In this document: positions 22,781 through 33,671 of the stretch, in pieces | Numbering within the stretch: position 1 is the stretch's first letter | How the letters are laid out: the number at the start of each line of letters is the position of its first letter | From: Mesotaenium endlicherianum | Lineage: Eukaryota; Streptophyta; Zygnematophyceae; Zygnematales; Mesotaeniaceae | Direction of reading: 5' to 3' | Assembly: GCA_009602735.1 (NCBI GenBank) | Contig: WELA01006598.1 | Location: forward strand, 186,844 to 250,843 | DNA length: 64,000 bases | Translations under genes and position numbers: made by a program | The notes under the pieces: generated by a model | Database searches by the model: none | The model's input: the letters and a program-made list of their open reading frames with translations, nothing else | Told to the model about the DNA's origin: nothing

Positions 22781-23526
22781 TGTAATGAATCAGTATATTA
22801 GTAGATATAATATTCATTTAAATATAATAGTTAATTTAGTTCAGCCTGCTGAACTTTAGTTAGTAGTCAGTCTGCTGAACTTTAGTTAATAATCAGTCTG
22901 CTGGACTTTACATAATTATCAGTTTAATGACTCGGCCAAAAGCAGCAGGCTGAAGTCAACTTAAGTCAGCTTGCTGACACATTCTTTGACAGCCAGCTGA
23001 CTTCCGTACTCGGTAGCAGCGAACTGCCTTGATATGCATCTAAGTGCGATATGCTAGATGAATGGCCAGATGACATCCCTATGATGGATGGCTATTCGGG
23101 ATGATGGGAGATGGCGGTGGATTTGGTTAACCGAGGTCCTACCAACGTGGTTAACTCCCGGGTAGGCGGTGCCATCGCACTGACCGTTGAACAGTAAACT
23201 CATTCCATGTACATATGCTAGGCATTGCTCTCGAGTTCGGCATTCGGAAACGAGGCCAACTCTCTTGTATAGCTTACTGAGAGAGATCTGAATCCAAGGC
23301 GAGAAGCCATTGATACGCACTGTCTTCTAACCTTGCTTATGTATGAGTTTACTGATTTGCATTATTGATGCTAGTTTACTCTCATTTGACTGACGAGTAT
23401 TATTCACTGCTAGTGCGTTGTCCTTTTGCCGTTAAACAGTTAACGGAAAGTACCATAAAGATTACTTGCTGATATAAAGATCTTTATTAATTGTTAATCG
23501 CCTATTTGGTAAGTCGATTCATTTCA
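22781..23526 (+). repeat. element A 3' LTR
   Basis: 746 bp, TGTAATG...TTTCA, nearly identical to the 5' LTR and to the solo LTR at 7822-8566, including the extra 26-bp unit shared with the solo LTR. Confidence 0.96.
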
Positions 23527-23570
23527 CCCTTACTGTTGCAAGGCCCCTCTTTGAGCTCCTTGTACAGTAG

Positions 23571-24060
23571 TTCATATTGTTTTACGGGCGGGTTACATTA
23601 GTTGCAGCACTAGCGTCACAGTCAAATATTCGTACATACGCTTTTGAGACGCTTGTGTCAGGGGTGTAGACGCCTTGTTGCTACAGAGTAGCATCATTTT
23701 ATCCTCCTTACTCTTGGGGATGTATGCAGTCGAAGTAACAGTTGAAAATCGAATCACTTTCATGCCTCCTCCAGTGCACATGCGTGGTTGTGTGAAGTTG
23801 AGTGACCAATAATGTACAGTAATATAATATCAGAAATTATGCATGTGTATTTGTGTTAGTGTCTTGCACTGCAGCAATTGGAGTCTCTGCGCCTAGCAAA
23901 TTTGCGATGTTCATCATGGCATCAGTATATGTTACTAACAACAGCACCTGTGGACAAGAGTTTTGTTTTTTCATTTTATAAAAATATGTACAAGTTGAGG
24001 TCCTGTATCATATACTCTGGCACCCCAAATCTTCTTACAACAAATATTTTTGCCACACTG
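23571..24060 (+). repeat. left arm, distal block of inverted duplication
   Basis: Together with about 40 bp before the element A insertion, this block aligns in inverted orientation with about 30,950-30,420. Shared landmarks are GGCCCCTCT...GAGCTCCTTGTA, CGCCTTGTTGCTACAGAGTA, TTGTGTGA(A/T)GTTGAGT and TACAAGTTGAGGTCCTGTA. It looks like the 3' end and downstream flank of a duplicated gene. Confidence 0.8.
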
Positions 24061-24519
24061 TTGCATTAGCTCTCTACACATGCTGCCAGGTCATCTCTTT
24101 TAGCACCTCTTATTGTACACAGGCCTTTGGCACTCCTCTTGCTCTCGCCTTGTTCAGTCCACAGCAAGCAGCTCCACAGCACGCAGCTCCCGGGGCTTCG
24201 GTTTGTAATCAGAGTCCACTCAGTGCAAATGAAACGGGTGACAATGTATCTTCTAGTGGCCCCAATATTGGCATGCTATCATCCCTCACAAGCGCTTTTG
24301 TTTCTTCAACTGACAATCATGTGTAGACCTATCCTTGTGCAGATGTTCACGAGAGGTGCACCATTGATGCTGGACTCTTGAGACATGCGTGCATCGGCGA
24401 CCTTGCGTGCAACAGGGAGTTCTATCCATCTTTTGCCCACCTGAGCTTGTCGTCTCTGCCTCACCTTGCTGTGTTGCCATGTCCTCTTCTTCCACGGAGG
24501 ACACGCGGCGTTCCTTTTG

Positions 24520-25657
24520 CTACTGGTTCTTCTTAGTTGTTGGAGCAGCGGAACCCCCGCCTGAAGTTGCAGCCTGCTTCATTTTCTTGTTTGTCTGGGC
24601 TGACTTCCTAGCTAGAGGCCTCCTACGTGGCGGCGCTTTGGATTTTGGCGTCCTTTTCTTTAAATTGGTTGAATACGTTACGCAGGAGCCTCCCTCAGAA
24701 GCATTCTTCTCTGCAGTCACAGGTTGCAGCATCAGAGTGTCGCTTGCGCTGACAGGGCCTGCTCATTCCTTGCTTGTGATCTATCAGCCAACGCAGGAGG
24801 GCCTGAGATTGCTACAATGTGCATGAGCATGCAGATGGAGTACAAATGAAGTGAGACACTATCGATTTTGCACCTACTCACCATGTGCAGAGTCTACAAG
24901 TTTTTTGTTGAGGCCGGAGTCTCTGTGCTGTGGAGACTTCTTGTTGCTGCAATCTCCCCACTCCTGTTCATAGCCATCCTTGCTCTCCCCCCACATTGGG
25001 ACTGAAATGGCAACCTCCTCTTCACGTGGAATGCCTGCACTCATAACATGGACGTTGAGTCCTTTCTAAGAGCGTGTGGCCAACAAGCAAAGTCAGTTGA
25101 CAGTCTAGCATGCACATGCTCTCAAGGTGTCAGGAGGCTGTGTACCTCTCATGGAGTTCTGGCTTTCTTCTTGGCGGTTGTGGCCGAGGACAAACTTGGG
25201 TTCCCTGCCGGTCCCTTGCACACCGGTGCTTTTGTTAACGGGGATGCCAGGCTCCTCTTTTGCTCCAATAATTGCAAACATACAAATAGCAGGTGAGAGA
25301 GAGAGAGAGAGAGAGAGTTGGGCCACTGTTAAGCTAACAAGCGTACCAAAGGAATTGAGCAACACGGGGCATTTCACACATGCACTTAAGCTGCACAGAT
25401 CATGTACCTTGCATGGCCGAGCGGGCCCCCTCCTTCACCTTCTCGCTCCGCTTCCAAAAACTCGGGCCCTTGTCTTTGTGAAACTCTACCACCATAGTGT
25501 TACCTTCGGCCAACCAAGGCCTCAAGTTCTCTACTGCCTGCCTCCCCCGTTTAAGTCTCGACTCGGCTCGTTGCTCCTCAAGAGCCTGTCTTTTGAAGCA
25601 ATCCGGAGTTTTCTTAAGCCCTTTGTATAAGACATGCCAATCCAAGGCTTTGTGTCT
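24520..25657 (-). CDS. spliced gene of unknown function, basic C-terminus
   Basis: Four exons read cleanly: 25657-25408, 25262-25146, 25034-24882 and 24758-24520. The three introns between them are all phase 1, with GT...AG ends, and the joined frame stays open for about 250 codons to TAG at 24522-24520. The first listed exon is Arg/Lys/Glu-rich and helical. The middle exons are hydrophilic (for example MWGESKDGYEQEWGD). The last carries a nuclear-localisation-like run KKRTPKSKAPPRRRPLARK followed by further Lys clusters. An additional upstream exon is expected because the first one starts after an acceptor TTTAGCAG. An ATG-led frame at 25919-25680 could contribute it, but I found no convincing donor. 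No known domain is visible. The intact splicing in a mobile-DNA-rich area suggests a real gene or a recently decayed one. Confidence 0.6.
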
Positions 25658-25919
25658 CTGCTAAAGGCTCAGACTCTCATCACAAGACTGCAGGAGGTAC
25701 AACTCTAAATGATGAGCCATAATTTTGGGCAATTGAGACTTTTTTAAAGAGAACAGGGAGAGAAATAATCTTTGCATTCTCACTACTGATATTAGTGTTG
25801 GACTTGTTCAATGTTGTCGTTGCTCTTGTTGTCCACCGCTGAGATGGCAATGGACGCCATTCTTTGCCTAGTCGACCACCCTTCCAGCGTGAAGCAGGAT
25901 TAAGCAGCATGTAGAGCAT

Positions 25920-26579
25920 GCAGAGAGCTAACTTCCAGTACCTTTCTTTATTTTCGAAAGTGGCAGTTGCTAATGGAAATTACTCCAAATGAGCTCGCCA
26001 TTTCCCGACTTCCAAACGTGAGCGACACTCGCACGGAGGACAACCAACAATAAGTCACATTTTGCTCGCATAAATGTCATGACGTCTGTGACACGTCACA
26101 ACGGGATAATTTGTGTGCCCTTTGCATTTGTTACTCCTCCTAGAACACGACGATACGTGTCAGTGGATGCACATGCGTTGTGTGTGCAGTTGTGAGTGTT
26201 GCAAATGTCGTGGTCGAATGTTGTGACCATCAAATGAAATTATTGGAGAGGAACGGACCAGAAAGTTGGTCACGTGCCATGACGAATTCCTTGTCTCCGG
26301 TCCTTTTTTTCACGGAATTAAAACGGTCACGTCATTGCCAAAAAATTACAGCGTACTAAAAATTGGTCGACCCGGAACTTCCAGGCAATCAATCAATAAC
26401 ATGAGAGAATACGGCACGGAGGCAAATAATAAATTGCCTTGTATCAGGTGAAGACAACAATAGTCTTGCCTTCACCAAGGAGATACCAGTTGAGGCGTAT
26501 TGTTCACGAGTGAAACTATAGTTTATGGGTGAATGCATAAAGGGTACACTTAACCAAGAGGACTGGAGTTGTTGTGGAG
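25920..26579. other. presumed shared 5' region, nothing recognised
   Basis: This lies between the divergent starts of the minus-strand unknown gene and the plus-strand transposase. It contains several short inverted words (for example GTGAC...GTCAC near 26,090 and 26,270) but no identifiable terminal repeat of a DNA transposon. Confidence 0.4.
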
Positions 26580-29500
26580 ATGCCAAGGATATTGCGCAGT
26601 AGTAAAGCACCACATCAAAACGAGAAAGTACAATGCCCTCCGTGTGGAGAATGGATGAGGTATAAAGTGGTTCGTCATCATGCCTGTAAAGTTGAATCAG
26701 CAGATGAAGAAGCATTGCGCAGAGAACAAGAGTGGGCAAGACATGTTGAAGAGAGTGATGAGAGAGCACGCCTTAGTCAGCTAGCGGCAGATGAGGCACG
26801 CCGACGATTAAGGCAGCAAGAGGAAGATGTCAGGCAAGCGCAAATAGAAGCCTCAGAAGCAGCGCGCAAGGATGCTATTAGAGCACAAGAGGCAGCCAAA
26901 AGACTAGCTGATTTAGCACTACAGGCAGAGGTAGGGGAACAGCAGGCAGCTGTGCAAACATCGGAGAGGGCTGCCGAGGCTGCAACACACGCAGCAAGAA
27001 ATTTAGCTTTGAATCGTAGTGACAAAATCATATTAGAGGCCACAGAGGAAGAGTGGGGGAAGTACAAAAGCGCGACGTGCTTGTGCAAGTGTGGCTACGA
27101 GATCCTGCACAATGTAGGTACTAAGAAAACCAAGCGACTAACAGAGGCGTGGAGGTTGAATAGCCAATTCTACAAAGCAGAGAACAAGAAAAGGTTCTTG
27201 ATTGACGACATACACAAGACGAAAGCCAAATTTCACAAGCATGGTGTGCGAGAACCCCTATTGCCGAGCGGGGAGAAGTTGTTGTCCAAGCCTGTCAGGG
27301 AAACTCTAGCGGAGATGGTGGGGGATGATTTTTTGAGCAGGGAGATCCACTTCAAGCCTGAGGTGTTAGTGGACGGAGAGATGACGGGGCTCTACAATTC
27401 CCCATACGTAACTGGCCATCCGTTCTTTCAGGAGTACAGCTGTCGAGTGCACACAGGGGGGGAGGAGATGAAGGTGGCCTTGGGAGAACTCCTGATTATG
27501 AGCCCACAAGTGGCAGGTATATCACTGCGACCCCTGCTTGCCACATCGCATATTAGCCATGGGAGTCTGGGAGTATAGCTTGCTGTGTGCCTGGAAATTC
27601 CTTCTCCTCAATTATTCTTTCACTTGTCATTAATGACGAGGGCCTTCCTGCATGCGCAGGTACCGCGGATTGGGAGGTGATGGTCTTGGTGCACGAGATC
27701 TTGTCGACTGACAGCAGCCAACCAGAGAGACAGCCCGTCATAAGTGCTCACGTGATGCAGAAGGGTGAAGGGCACGGGAAGCTCTTGCTCACTGAAGAGC
27801 CCATGAAAGTGGACCCTAGCCTCATTCTGCGCACCTGCGAAGTCGTTCATGGTGCACCACCATTGGGGGGGAATTGGGGGGAGTTAGGCTGGGAGCGGTC
27901 GGAACACGGTTGGGTAGTGGAAGGCAAGGAGACCTACTGGTGTGTAGATGCTTTCGAACAAAAGGACGAGGGAGTTTTCAGGAGGGTAACGGCACCAGCT
28001 GTGAACTTCCAGTTGGGTACCCCAAATGCCAATTGGGAGGCACACAATCCCAAGAACCTGCCCGTAGTGAACCTGGCCATATTGCTGTTCATGGATGCTT
28101 TCAAGATCTTCAAAAGAAAGGGTTAGAGTGTCACGGGGTACTACTACCGCTTGCAGAATCTGGATAGCAGTGTCATCGGGGATACCAGCATCATTAGGGT
28201 CATTGCATTCAGCAGCAAGGACTCTGGGGATGGTGAGGTGCTCGAGTACCTCGTGAGGGAAGACCCGAAGCAACTACAGGAGGGCGTGGAGATGTATTTC
28301 GCTCCACTCAAGCAAGCGTGTCTGGTGAGGGTGATGACGCTCTTCTGTCAAGGTTTCCCATAGAGGACTAAGAGTATGATGATGAAGGGGCAGTCTTCCA
28401 ACTTCTCGTGCCCCATGTATACCGTACACAAGAACGGGCTCCAAGAATGGAATTTGACGTTGAATGATGTTGTGCCGCGTACTGAAGAAGAGTCCAGGCG
28501 TTACAGGGTGGAGGTCGGAGAGGCGCGTTAGATTGCAGCGGCTAAGAAGAAATCGTGGGAAGAGGCCAGACTGGAGTTGCTGGATGAAAAATTTGGGGAG
28601 AGAACAAAGAGGGAGTGTGAGGCGGATGTCAAGAGGTTCAAGGCAGTTCATGCAGCGTCTGCAAAGAGGTTGGATGGAGTGGAAAAAGGTCACAAGGGCT
28701 ATGGATGGGAGAAGAGTCCATTGGAGGAATTGCCCGGGTGGAATCGCATACTCCAGATGCCTTTGGAGCCTTTTCACCTGTTCGCACTAGGTATCACAAA
28801 GGCATTGGGAGAGAACACTTTGGGGAGTGCGGCGCACTGTGCTTGGGCGCCTTTCGAGAAAATGGCGTTCAACATGCATTCTCTGCTACATTACAGCACT
28901 GCCTCGAAGCAGTACGGCCCTATGGTTCATCTGTGGGGCCAGTCCTCTGAGAGCGAGCACAAGTACGTGAAGAACAACTTGCCGACTCTCAATAACGGGA
29001 ATTTTCAGGACAGATCCAAGTGGCTGTTGTATAGGAATCTGGAGAGAATGTGCACGATGGAAATTTTCAGGGGCCACGGTCACACAGCCACTCGGCTGAT
29101 GGGAATGGCCGATCATGTGGTGGAGGCAGTGAGAGAAAGTATTTTTATGAGAAGACTCAGTGCTGTGGGACCTCATGCGGGGGAAGCAAACACACGTCTG
29201 GTGCAGAACAGCGAGGCCGCCGGATCCAGGGAGGTCTACATGCGAGTGCAGGTGGCTTCAGTCTTGCTCTGCCATGGGGCTATCGGCAACTGGTATTGCT
29301 CCTATACCGGCCAGCTTCATATTGCATATACTTGTCGCATGCAATTTGCAAGTCTATTGTGCATGCCATTAACATGGGTGGGAAAGCTTGAGGCATGCAA
29401 AGTGGTGATGAATGATTCTCATTCTGTTCCTCCCTCGAATTGCAACTGTGAAGCTGGATAGAGAATCACCAAGACCGTTCCTTTGTGGAGTTGGAGACAA

Positions 29501-30201
29501 TAGGACTCACTAAGCAAGACATGGAGTGGAAGTACCGCTCGCTCCGGGGGTTCGACGAAAAGGTCCTGGGTGATGGCCTCCAGGAGGACGGGAGCCGACA
29601 GATTGTCTCTGCCGAAGAATGGATTGATGGGCGCATATACATGTGCCAGAAGGCTTCCAAGGGAGGGCCCAAGGAGACCTTCAGAGTGGGGGATCACGTG
29701 TCAGTGGCCGCCAACGGCTTAGCCACAGAAGCCGAGAGAAAGAACAGGCAGGTGTGGGTTGCCAGAGTGGAAAGACTCTTCGTGCACGTCATGCACCTCA
29801 TCCCTCATCCCATGGACAGGCGGGTGAACCCTGGGGGAACCATAAAGTATTTATGGGCTCTGGTGAGGCCGCTCAAGCTTGTACGCGATTGGAGAGGACG
29901 CTTGGTGATTGACGAGTTCACTTTGCATCCGGCCTTTACACTAGAGGCGGATACAGTCGTCATACCAGCGTCCCAAATCATTGGAGCGGTGCAGGTGGAA
30001 AGGTACTGCTGGAAGACGGAGGATCTACTCGGGTATGTCATCAGAAATGATAAGAAGGACATTGGTCAAGATGTCGACAAAGAGTGGGCCCTTGCCAAGA
30101 CAAGGTGTGCCATGTGGAGAGAGTGCAAGTTGCACGGGAAGTTGGTGGCTAAAGGCGAGTGCAGAGAACCCCCGTGTGTTAAACGGGCGGGTGTATATTG
30201 A
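26580..30201 (+). pseudogene. CACTA/Tnp2-like DNA transposase relic
   Basis: Transposases of this superfamily excise and reinsert their own DNA through a DDE-type catalytic domain. The N-terminus has a zinc-binding CPPCGEWMRYKVVRHHAC, then a long Ala/Glu/Arg coiled coil (to about 27,030). A typical intron 27517-27659 (CAG|GTATAT...GCGCAG) restores one frame, which then runs to about 29,461. It carries the region with MDAFKIFKRKG, YYYRLQNLDSS and FSCPMYTVHKNG that resembles the Tnp2/CACTA core. Further on, PLEPFHLFALGITKAL and FEKMAFNMHSLLHY match the downstream DUF4218-like region. Three in-frame stops interrupt it, all TAG (28124, 28361, 28529). A last block in another frame (about 29,458-30,201; VVIPASQIIGAVQVE) resembles the beta-rich C-terminal module of such proteins and may follow another intron. 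No CACTA termini were found. Superfamily is fairly sure; subfamily is open. Confidence 0.7.
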
Positions 30202-30419
30202 AAATGATACACAATGCCGACTCGTGCAACAAATTTCTTCTCAACCAGTTCCACAGCCGCGCACCAAAGTTGCTTCAGATCGAGGACTATATACGTAGTT
30301 GATTAAGCAAGTAGATTACTCTCAGAGGCAGCATAGCATACGAGTAGTGTTTGGCGCTGTTGCGAGATGTGCGTATACATCCAAATAAGACTATAATTCC
30401 CCTACAGAGCTACAAGAAA

Positions 30420-30950
30420 GGCAGTTTGTTGACATTCACTTGACGTTAGAAGAGGTGGGGTACCAGAGCATAGGGTACAGGACCTCAACTTGTATATATA
30501 TTTTTATCAATTAATGAGTTCTCCTGTCGACAGCACCAGGTGTAATATTCAATTATTAAGTAGTGACATAGTGACTGTAAATGCTTCATTTAGTGCAGCA
30601 CAGTAACACAAGTACATACGCATAGTTTCTAAGATTGTATTTCTTGTTGTTATTGGTGACTCAACATCACACAATCACACATACACGCATGAAAGTACAT
30701 TCGTTACTTGTCGATTGCATAAGTCCCTCAAGAGCCTAAAACTTTCCTACACAATAGAGGAAAAAAAGTTGGTACTCTGTAGCAACAAGGCGCCGACACC
30801 TCTAACACAAGCATCTCAAAAGCATATGTACAAATCTTCAATTTACACAATAGTAGTGCAACTAACGCAACATGCCTAAAAATCAACATCAAGTATTATA
30901 CAAGGAGCTCGCAGAGGGGCCATGCAACTCTAAGGTGCCTATATGTACAA
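30420..30950 (-). repeat. right arm, distal block of inverted duplication
   Basis: Inverted counterpart of 14,540-14,580 plus 23,532-24,060. In this copy the equivalent of the element A target reads GGCACCTTAGAGTTGC with no insertion, so it serves as an empty-site reference. It lies just downstream of the 3' end of the minus-strand gene at 31,054-32,527. Confidence 0.8.
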
Positions 30951-31053
30951 CTACTAGGCCCTCTAAGTCCACGTGCTATTGACACGCATTTGCATCACAC
31001 AGCTATTATTAACAACAGAGACCTCTCCTTCACGGTCTGGCCAAACTTGAGGT

Positions 31054-32527
31054 TCAGGGTGCACATTCCCCGCAATAGTTTCTATTCGAGCACGTGCACT
31101 GCTCCTCACTCCAGCCAAGGAGGTCCGGCCAGTCCCTGTCATCCCAGTCTTCACCTCCAAAGGGCTCGGTCTGACCGCCTACCGACACTCCGGCGCTTTC
31201 AGTGCCTGAGGCTGAAATTGCCCTGTCCAACACTGCAACAAAACTCTATAAACTTAAGTGTTGATTAAAACTAGGAATGCATGTGCTAGCTCTAGGCATT
31301 GGGGGCACAAACATCATGGAGGAGGAAGACCTATCCTATTTCTTCATTCGGTCCTCAGTATGTTCACAAGCATCATGGATATCTAAGTGAAGGCCCGTCA
31401 GGTGGAGACATATTACACGTTTTCAGTGCAAACAAGAGCACACAAGCCTACCTCTGGTCTTGTTGTCAATGAAGTCTCGTTGACCACGCCTGCTTACACC
31501 AGCAGATAATGAGCTTCCCGCTGGAAGCTGCTTGTTTTGTTGCTCCATTGAAGGAAACATAGTCAGCAGTAGCAGCAGGAGCAGCAAGAGCAGGACCAGT
31601 AGCAGCCTCAGCATTGGCAACAGTGGTATTACCAGGGACGGCATCGATGATAGCAGCAGGAGCAGGCAACACTTCAGCGGGAACAGGTGCAGGAGCGCAG
31701 CAGGAGCAGCAGCAGTAGCAGGGGATAATATTGAAGCTGTAGCAACAGCATGAGTCTGCAACAACACCCAAGCGGTTGTAGCAGCAAGAGAAGCGGCATG
31801 ACCAGCGGCTGCAGTGCCTTGGGAAGTGCTGGAAAAACTACCTTACGCGAGCGCAAGATTGATGTCGGGGAAATCTCTCTGACAGCGCCAGCCACACAAC
31901 GAGCATTGTGCTCTGCCCTCCCGGCCTCTTCAGCACCAACAGCGCGCCCGCGGAGCCTTGATCCACATTGATGTTGCATCGGCGCTCAGATACTTCTTCC
32001 TTCGTCAGGCACCTGCCATGCCTATACTCCTCAGCGGCTGCAGTGTCAATGAGATAGGCCTCCATGATAGTGACCCCCACTGTCCAAGGCTCCTTATTCA
32101 TATCATGCAAGTTTGCCACTCTCTTAATCCTCGGACGGCACACCAGCGTACACTTTAAATTGCACTTGGTGGATTTCAACACCTCCCCAATGGATAACTC
32201 CTCTGAGCGATTCTTATACTCCGCCTTGAACTTCACTAGATAACCACGCGGCACTGTAGTGCGACTAAAGTAGTGCCTACCCTCCCTCTTCATCATCACA
32301 CGGCAGCCGTCTGACAGAGCAACTTCACACACCATAGCATGGAAGTCCTCGGGATACCTCACAATCAGGTATGTGATGCCGTACAACGGTTCCTTCACAT
32401 ACTTGATTCTGGCGTCGTCTATAACCAACACACCAATTTTTTGGCCATTAGCTAGGCATTGGAAAATATTTGCAAATTGTGGGAGTTTGTCATCCTCTGT
32501 GCGCCCCAGATCCTGAACAGGACCCAT
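31054..32527 (-). CDS. unknown gene with acidic Cys-containing C-terminus
   Basis: An ATG at 32527 opens a frame of about 190-230 codons with no recognisable domain. It includes beta-rich segments such as GITYLIVRYPEDFHAMVCEV and LVKFKAEYKNRSEELSIGEVL. An Ala/Pro-rich stretch encoded by a GCA/GCT repeat (31,550-31,725) is open on the same strand. A probable last exon 31232-31054 (acceptor TTTTGTTGCAG) ends in an acidic Trp-rich segment, GGEDWDDRDWPDLLGW, then CTCSNRNYCGEC and TGA. The joins between these parts were not resolved. The middle of the first exon faintly resembles the C-terminal region of the RING gene at 10,889 (similar spacing around DKAEY/FKAEY), which is weak evidence. Its flanks are the right-hand arms of the inverted duplication. 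Confidence 0.45.
31550..31725. repeat. interrupted AGC/GCT trinucleotide repeat
   Basis: A dense run of AGCAGC, AGCAGG and AGCAGT triplets. On the minus strand it reads as Ala/Pro-rich protein in one frame and Leu-rich or Cys-rich in the others. The Ala frame may be part of the unknown gene around it. Confidence 0.75.
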
Positions 32528-33009
32528 GAAAAACCTTGCATATTTTGCATATCATGGTGTGAGGTTGGGAGCACGTTCAACCACAGGGCCTCCTTGGGAT
32601 CTATAGGCCATATTTGGAAGTGAGAGATGCCTGGAATGAAGGTAGCCATAGGGAGAGGGAAGAAATGGGAGAGTGGAGGCCAGAGATTGTTGAAATGGCA
32701 AAAATTAAAGAAAGATGAAAGCCGGTGTACCCGTTTTGCATCCATCTTTTGCTCGATTGTCGCTATGCATGCTCGTGTTCGAGCTTCGAGCTTTGAGCGG
32801 AGGTCTTCATGTGAGCTTCGCCACTCGTTGAGCTCAAGGCATGCACACCATGCGCCATGCGGCATGCACATTTTTGGTGAAGGATGCAGTGCTCACATTC
32901 GCTGGTTTCCTTCACGGTGTGCTCGAGACACGTGTGATTGCTTAGCTTTTGTGAGTTGACGTCTCATCGAAAATGGACGCTATTGGACAGAAATTAAGCA
33001 CTGAAGATG

Positions 33010-33410
33010 CGCCTCTTGTACGAATTATCACATGAGCCACTAGCATGAAGCCGTGGCTCTGCAAGGCTCTGCATGTGCATTTTTGCTCGGGAGGGTATCG
33101 AAGGACGAGTTGAAAGTTTGCCACAGTCCACGGTGGTCCACGCCGGCCACGTACCCTGTTTCCGGGTTACAGGAGGTTGGGTTTGACGATTGGACGTGAT
33201 CGAACGTCGCATGTGATGTCGAAGGTGACAAGAGGCGTTCAACCACGTCCAACCTCTGTGCAACAACCAATCAAGCGCGAGCAAAATATGGACTCGGTGT
33301 ACCTCCAGACTTTGATTGACCAGATTATCGGGTCAGGCACACGCCCTACATTGCGGAAGAGAATGACAACAAAATACCGTAATTGGCATAGGCATAACCG
33401 CCAAATGATG
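33010..33410 (-). repeat. right arm, proximal block of inverted duplication
   Basis: Inverted match to 12,995-13,345, including the ATGCACATGCAGAGCC motif (ATG at 33080 on the minus strand). It also carries about 60 bp around 33,125-33,175 not seen in the left arm. It lies about 500 bp upstream of the start of the minus-strand gene at 32,527. Confidence 0.8.
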
Positions 33411-33671
33411 CAATATTTTGGCGCGTCACAGCCGGTCGTTGGCCGATTTCATTTGTAGTTTTACTTCATTTAATTTGCAAATACATCACCTCCTAGGTGC
33501 CACTCGTGTTTGCGCCTACAGGTCACTGCACCTAACACGTAACAAATTAGGTTTTGAAAGTTCAACACTGCCTCTGAAGTTTGCCATCTCAAAATTCTCC
33601 CTCCATTATTTTGGCCAAAATGTAGGGCGTGTCAAGAATGATTGGCGACTTATGAACTCGGGTGGAGGATA

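Larger units (their letters stand above)
14581..23526 (+). mobile_element. family A Ty3/gypsy chromovirus, nearly whole, with an extra third ORF
   Basis: An 8.95-kb LTR retrotransposon flanked by a perfect target duplication CCCTT (14576-14580 and 23527-23531). The order is 5' LTR, tRNA-Met-like primer site, gag, pol (protease, RT, RNase H, integrase, chromodomain), a long third ORF, polypurine region and 3' LTR. The two LTRs differ by only a few percent by eye, plus one short tandem-unit difference, so it is the youngest element here. It looks nearly whole, with about one break. It sits inside an exon of the disrupted gene at 13,287. Confidence 0.97.
13287..23570 (+). pseudogene. unknown coiled-coil/Cys-motif gene disrupted by element A
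   Basis: A first exon 13287-13409 (41 codons, donor CAG|GTGAGT) precedes an open block from about 13553 to 14179. That block encodes a charged, helix-forming stretch (DELQEFIEETKVEIKRIEASK and following). A second block from about 14230 to 14580 holds two Cys pairs (CSVC, CVVC). The frame of that block continues directly after the element: ...YVAL ends at 14580 and TVARPLFELLVQ with a TAG at 23568-23570 follows the target duplication. The body also contains a TAG at 13889 and a TGA near 14344, so the gene is probably dead or has introns I did not resolve. Its 5' and 3' flanks recur in inverted orientation at 33.0-33.4 and 30.4-30.95 kb. Function unknown. Confidence 0.5.

Noticed and set aside
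28124-28531. TAG (and TAA) as glutamine codons, as in some ulvophyte algae
   Set aside because: The three transposase TAGs and the TAA at 33720 would fit, but intact spliced genes end naturally at TAG (10,889 and 24,520), and the methyltransferase relic also contains TGA. Decay by C-to-T change is simpler.
31423-31767. Leu-rich minus-strand frame over the trinucleotide repeat
   Set aside because: It is one of three repeat-generated frames; only the Ala/Pro frame is plausibly part of a gene, and even that is uncertain.
12995-33410. Simple terminal inverted repeats of a CACTA transposon
   Set aside because: The arms are long, discontinuous, and contain gene starts and 3' flanks. No CACTA termini or target duplication could be seen at the edges, so only the inverted relationship is claimed.
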